This document shows, piece by piece, positions 7,901 through 8,459 of a stretch of DNA of 8,459 bases; position 1 is the stretch's first letter, and each line of letters starts with the position of its first letter. The position numbers and the translations under genes are program-made. Under the pieces are notes generated by a model, which saw only the letters and a list, made by a program, of their open reading frames with translations, searched no databases and was not told the origin of the DNA. The DNA lies in contig CALGMY010000181.1 in the NCBI GenBank assembly GCA_937958785.1, positions 1-8,459 on the forward strand, in the 5' to 3' direction. The DNA is from an uncultured Gammaproteobacteria bacterium (lineage in GTDB: Bacteria > Pseudomonadota > Gammaproteobacteria > Steroidobacterales > GCA-2729495).

Positions 7901-8383
7901 GCCGACCTCACCAGCGTCGTCGTCACCGTCACGGTGGGCGGCAACGGTGTCGGCAACCGGCAGACGGCGACCTTCACGGTCACGACGGGCGAGACCACGC
8001 CGGACGCCTTCTTCTTCCAGGACCAGGTCGGCGTGCCGGTGCTGACCACCATCTACGCGGCGCCGGTCACGATCACCGGGATCTCCGGGCCGAGCAACGT
8101 GTCGATCAGCGCCAACGGGCAGTACCAGGTCAACTGCACGGGCACCTGGACGGGCGCGCCGGGCGTCGTCGAGGACGGCGACACCGTCTGCGTGCGGCAC
8201 GTGTCCTCGCCCAACCTGTCGAGCCAGGTCAACACGACGCTCACGGTGGGCGGGGTCAGTGATGTCTTCACCACCACGACCACCGCTGATCCGAAGCCGC
8301 TCCCGGGAGGCAGTGCCGTGGACCCGCTCTCGCTGCTGCTGCTCGGGCCGCTGCTGGCGTGGCGTCGCCGGCGGCATCCGTAG
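4817..8383 (+). CDS. Secreted protein: delta-60 propeller, seven two-cysteine modules, C-terminal sorting tail
   Basis: 1188 residues from ATG 4817; the in-frame TTG at 4796 would put extra residues before a normal signal peptide. Residues 1-28 are a signal peptide with AxA cleavage (LARA/DL). Residues 29-442 hold five LDxxFGxxG-type signatures (one PDGGFATNG) and seven (I/L/V)xAG-like motifs near residues 64, 132, 192, 252, 313, 369 and 410. These are delta-60 (DUF5122-type) repeats, consistent with a seven-bladed propeller. Residues 443-1156 are seven modules of 95-114 residues starting PDxFxFxxQTGV. Each carries GCT and CVR-type cysteines; all 14 cysteines of the protein lie here, two per module. 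The tail (1157-1188) has GGS, a hydrophobic stretch and RRRR. It is probably exported by Sec, with disulphide bonds formed in the periplasm, and surface-held or released. Ligand or binding role is unknown. Confidence 0.9.
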   Translation: MKNLRPFPAALLVSAVLGSLLPPGLARADLALDTGFDTDGIAQVDFDTGPDAAAAVAVEADGQLVLAGTSRQTADGSTLDYAALVRVDGTTGALDGGFGASGRVSFLPGGTATSGGGAVARAVLIQPADQKILVAGTWKAGPAAATQVYIARLGTDGILDDTFGTDGVVLLTPAGVTNPAANALGLRSDGSIIVAGGGAADEDDEAGVAFIAGVDSAGDPIPGFTGTVVPNPLEEGAGFTFNDLVILDGDGILAAGGGGDLTLVRFTSAGVPDGGFATNGIATFNYFTFDTADGPSFSTDAINELVVLDDGRILIAGQSVAGATLAVLARLTAAGTLDATFGSGGYAALPTAVSNGPATGLVVRPSGDIVLSGSGFKPVQVSPQGIAQSQLPGTFALGVNDLAVLPGGDVVAAGLRNVAGDDTAFGVARFTASDLADGPDTVPDPFVFVTQTGLETDSPATSNAVTIQGIDAPAAITVTPGDDYSIGCTADFTSAAGTIANGQTVCVRTTTTLDGNSDKRAFLTVGNVLGQFAVITGDALPDQFTFVDQTGVPLATPVVSAPITLAGLAIRTDVSVSGGQFSVGCTATYTQTTTEVDPGAQICVRHTSAATSGTQVSTTLTVGKGETVSDVFTSTTTGDITPDAINFQAQTGVAKSTLIQSNTVTLAGFTQSVPISVSGGGGQYSLGCTASFTATAATVSPGTTVCVRHTSSSAGGTKVTTTLTVGGTTGTFESTTAGSPDTTPDAFSFPAQTGVPLATAVTSGEITLSGFDTAASISVSGGAYSIGCTASFETLPRPRQNLPGLAPGQTVCVRHTSASAGSADTVTILTVGGVNGSFTSTTLPGDAVPAPFSFPSQTGVDLVTQITSAAVTITGLGIASPITVEGGEYSIGCTSSFTSAQGVISNGQSVCVRHQSSFNSNEAVETVLTIGTESGSFTSTTRSGDQLPDPFSFASQDNVARNTRVVSAPVTFTGFDSTAGILLSGPTGAFGIPRYGFSRGCTGTDVGADDDQLLEPGETICVSVISADADLTSVVVTVTVGGNGVGNRQTATFTVTTGETTPDAFFFQDQVGVPVLTTIYAAPVTITGISGPSNVSISANGQYQVNCTGTWTGAPGVVEDGDTVCVRHVSSPNLSSQVNTTLTVGGVSDVFTTTTTADPKPLPGGSAVDPLSLLLLGPLLAWRRRRHP
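6143..8284 (+). repeat. Seven tandem coding repeats of about 100 residues (two-cysteine beta modules)
   Basis: Modules start at 6143, 6437, 6740, 7046, 7361, 7658 and 8000 (residues 443, 541, 642, 744, 849, 948 and 1062), with lengths 98, 101, 102, 105, 99, 114 and 95. Order in each: PDxFxFxxQTGV, a hydrophobic strand ending in TGF or TGI-like turns, a strand with SVSGG, then YSIGCT, a loop, GQTVCVRHTS, LTVGG and FTSTT. The cysteines are 18 residues apart in modules 1, 2, 3, 5 and 7, 24 apart in module 4 and 20 in module 6. The strand-rich pattern suggests an Ig-like or similar beta fold with one internal disulphide per module. Modules 3 and 4 share 21 identical bases around the second cysteine (6925-6945 and 7243-7263), pointing to duplication or gene conversion. 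Confidence 0.9.
8306..8380 (+). other. C-terminal sorting tail (GlyGly-CTERM-like)
   Basis: The last 25 residues read GGS (1164-1166), a hydrophobic helix (PLSLLLLGPLLAW) and an Arg cluster RRRR followed by HP. This three-part plan is that of bacterial C-terminal sorting signals such as GlyGly-CTERM, which rhombosortase processes in Gammaproteobacteria. The exact class is uncertain, and no matching protease gene lies in the window. Confidence 0.6.
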
Positions 8384-8459
8384 GAGCGCCTTGAGGCGCG
8401 ACGGGGGATTTCCCTTCGCTCGCTAGATGAACACGCTCGCTGCGGGAAATCCCCCGTCG
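8380..8459 (+). repeat. REP-like palindromic element (probable REP doublet, cut by window end)
   Basis: The left unit starts GTAGGAGC, followed by a hairpin (8386-8390 pairs with 8395-8399, loop TTGA) and then GAC. This is the layout of REP elements with a conserved GTAG/GTGG head next to an imperfectly conserved stem. From 8399 to 8414 the sequence is repeated as a perfect 16-base inverted complement at 8444-8459, separated by 29 bases. The right arm ends exactly at the window edge, so the second REP is probably incomplete here. The loop contains CGCTCGCT twice (8417-8424 and 8434-8441). The GTAG head includes the TAG stop of the repeat-protein gene. The long stem could also act as a transcript end or RNA stabiliser, though it has no T-run. 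Confidence 0.75.

Noticed and set aside
6143..8284. CRISPR-like tandem repeats
   Set aside because: The periodicity is about 300 bases, the repeats are diverged, and they are in frame within one protein; there are no short identical repeats with unique spacers.
6947..8377. Open frame of 476 codons on the - strand
   Set aside because: Same antisense composition effect; the + strand frame has clear repeat structure and conserved cysteines.

Overview
The window is a stretch of high-GC chromosome (by eye about 70% G+C, with G/C at nearly all third codon positions) from a Gram-negative bacterium. A Gammaproteobacterium is most likely. The evidence is a periplasmic PQQ-type dehydrogenase, an ArfB very close to the E. 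coli protein, a Gram-negative style signal peptide and C-terminal sorting tail, and a REP-like palindrome beginning with GTAG of the kind common in Xanthomonas and Pseudomonas relatives. Nothing fixes the genus.

Layout: (1) positions 2-1978 (+) hold the 3' part of a quinoprotein dehydrogenase of the glucose/quinate/shikimate family; its start lies before the window. (2) Positions 2064-2672 and 2675-3259 (+) hold two adjacent small genes, each coding for one N-terminal membrane segment followed by a coiled coil. A shared 58-residue block (25 identities, no gaps) shows that they are tandem paralogues. (3) Positions 3303-4331 (+) hold a luciferase-like (LLM) flavin or F420 oxidoreductase. (4) Positions 4328-4741 (-) hold the ribosome rescue factor ArfB, which shares one CTAG with the LLM gene so that both stop codons sit in the same four bases. 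(5) Positions 4817-8383 (+), read divergently from arfB, code for a secreted 1188-residue protein: signal peptide, seven blade-like delta-60 repeats, seven modules of about 100 residues with two cysteines each, and a Gly-Gly/hydrophobic/Arg tail. (6) Positions 8380-8459 hold a REP-like inverted repeat that contains the stop codon of that gene and runs to the window edge.

The first four + strand genes could be read as one unit, but the 85- and 43-base gaps carry small GC hairpins and no clear promoter, so this is not settled. The products do not form an evident pathway: periplasmic sugar or alcohol oxidation, two inner-membrane coiled-coil proteins of unknown role, a cytoplasmic oxidoreductase, translation rescue, and a surface or secreted repeat protein. 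No mobile element gene, tRNA, rRNA or CRISPR array was seen. The most unusual items are the two-cysteine repeat protein, the coiled-coil pair and the REP element at the end; none is proof of a new system.
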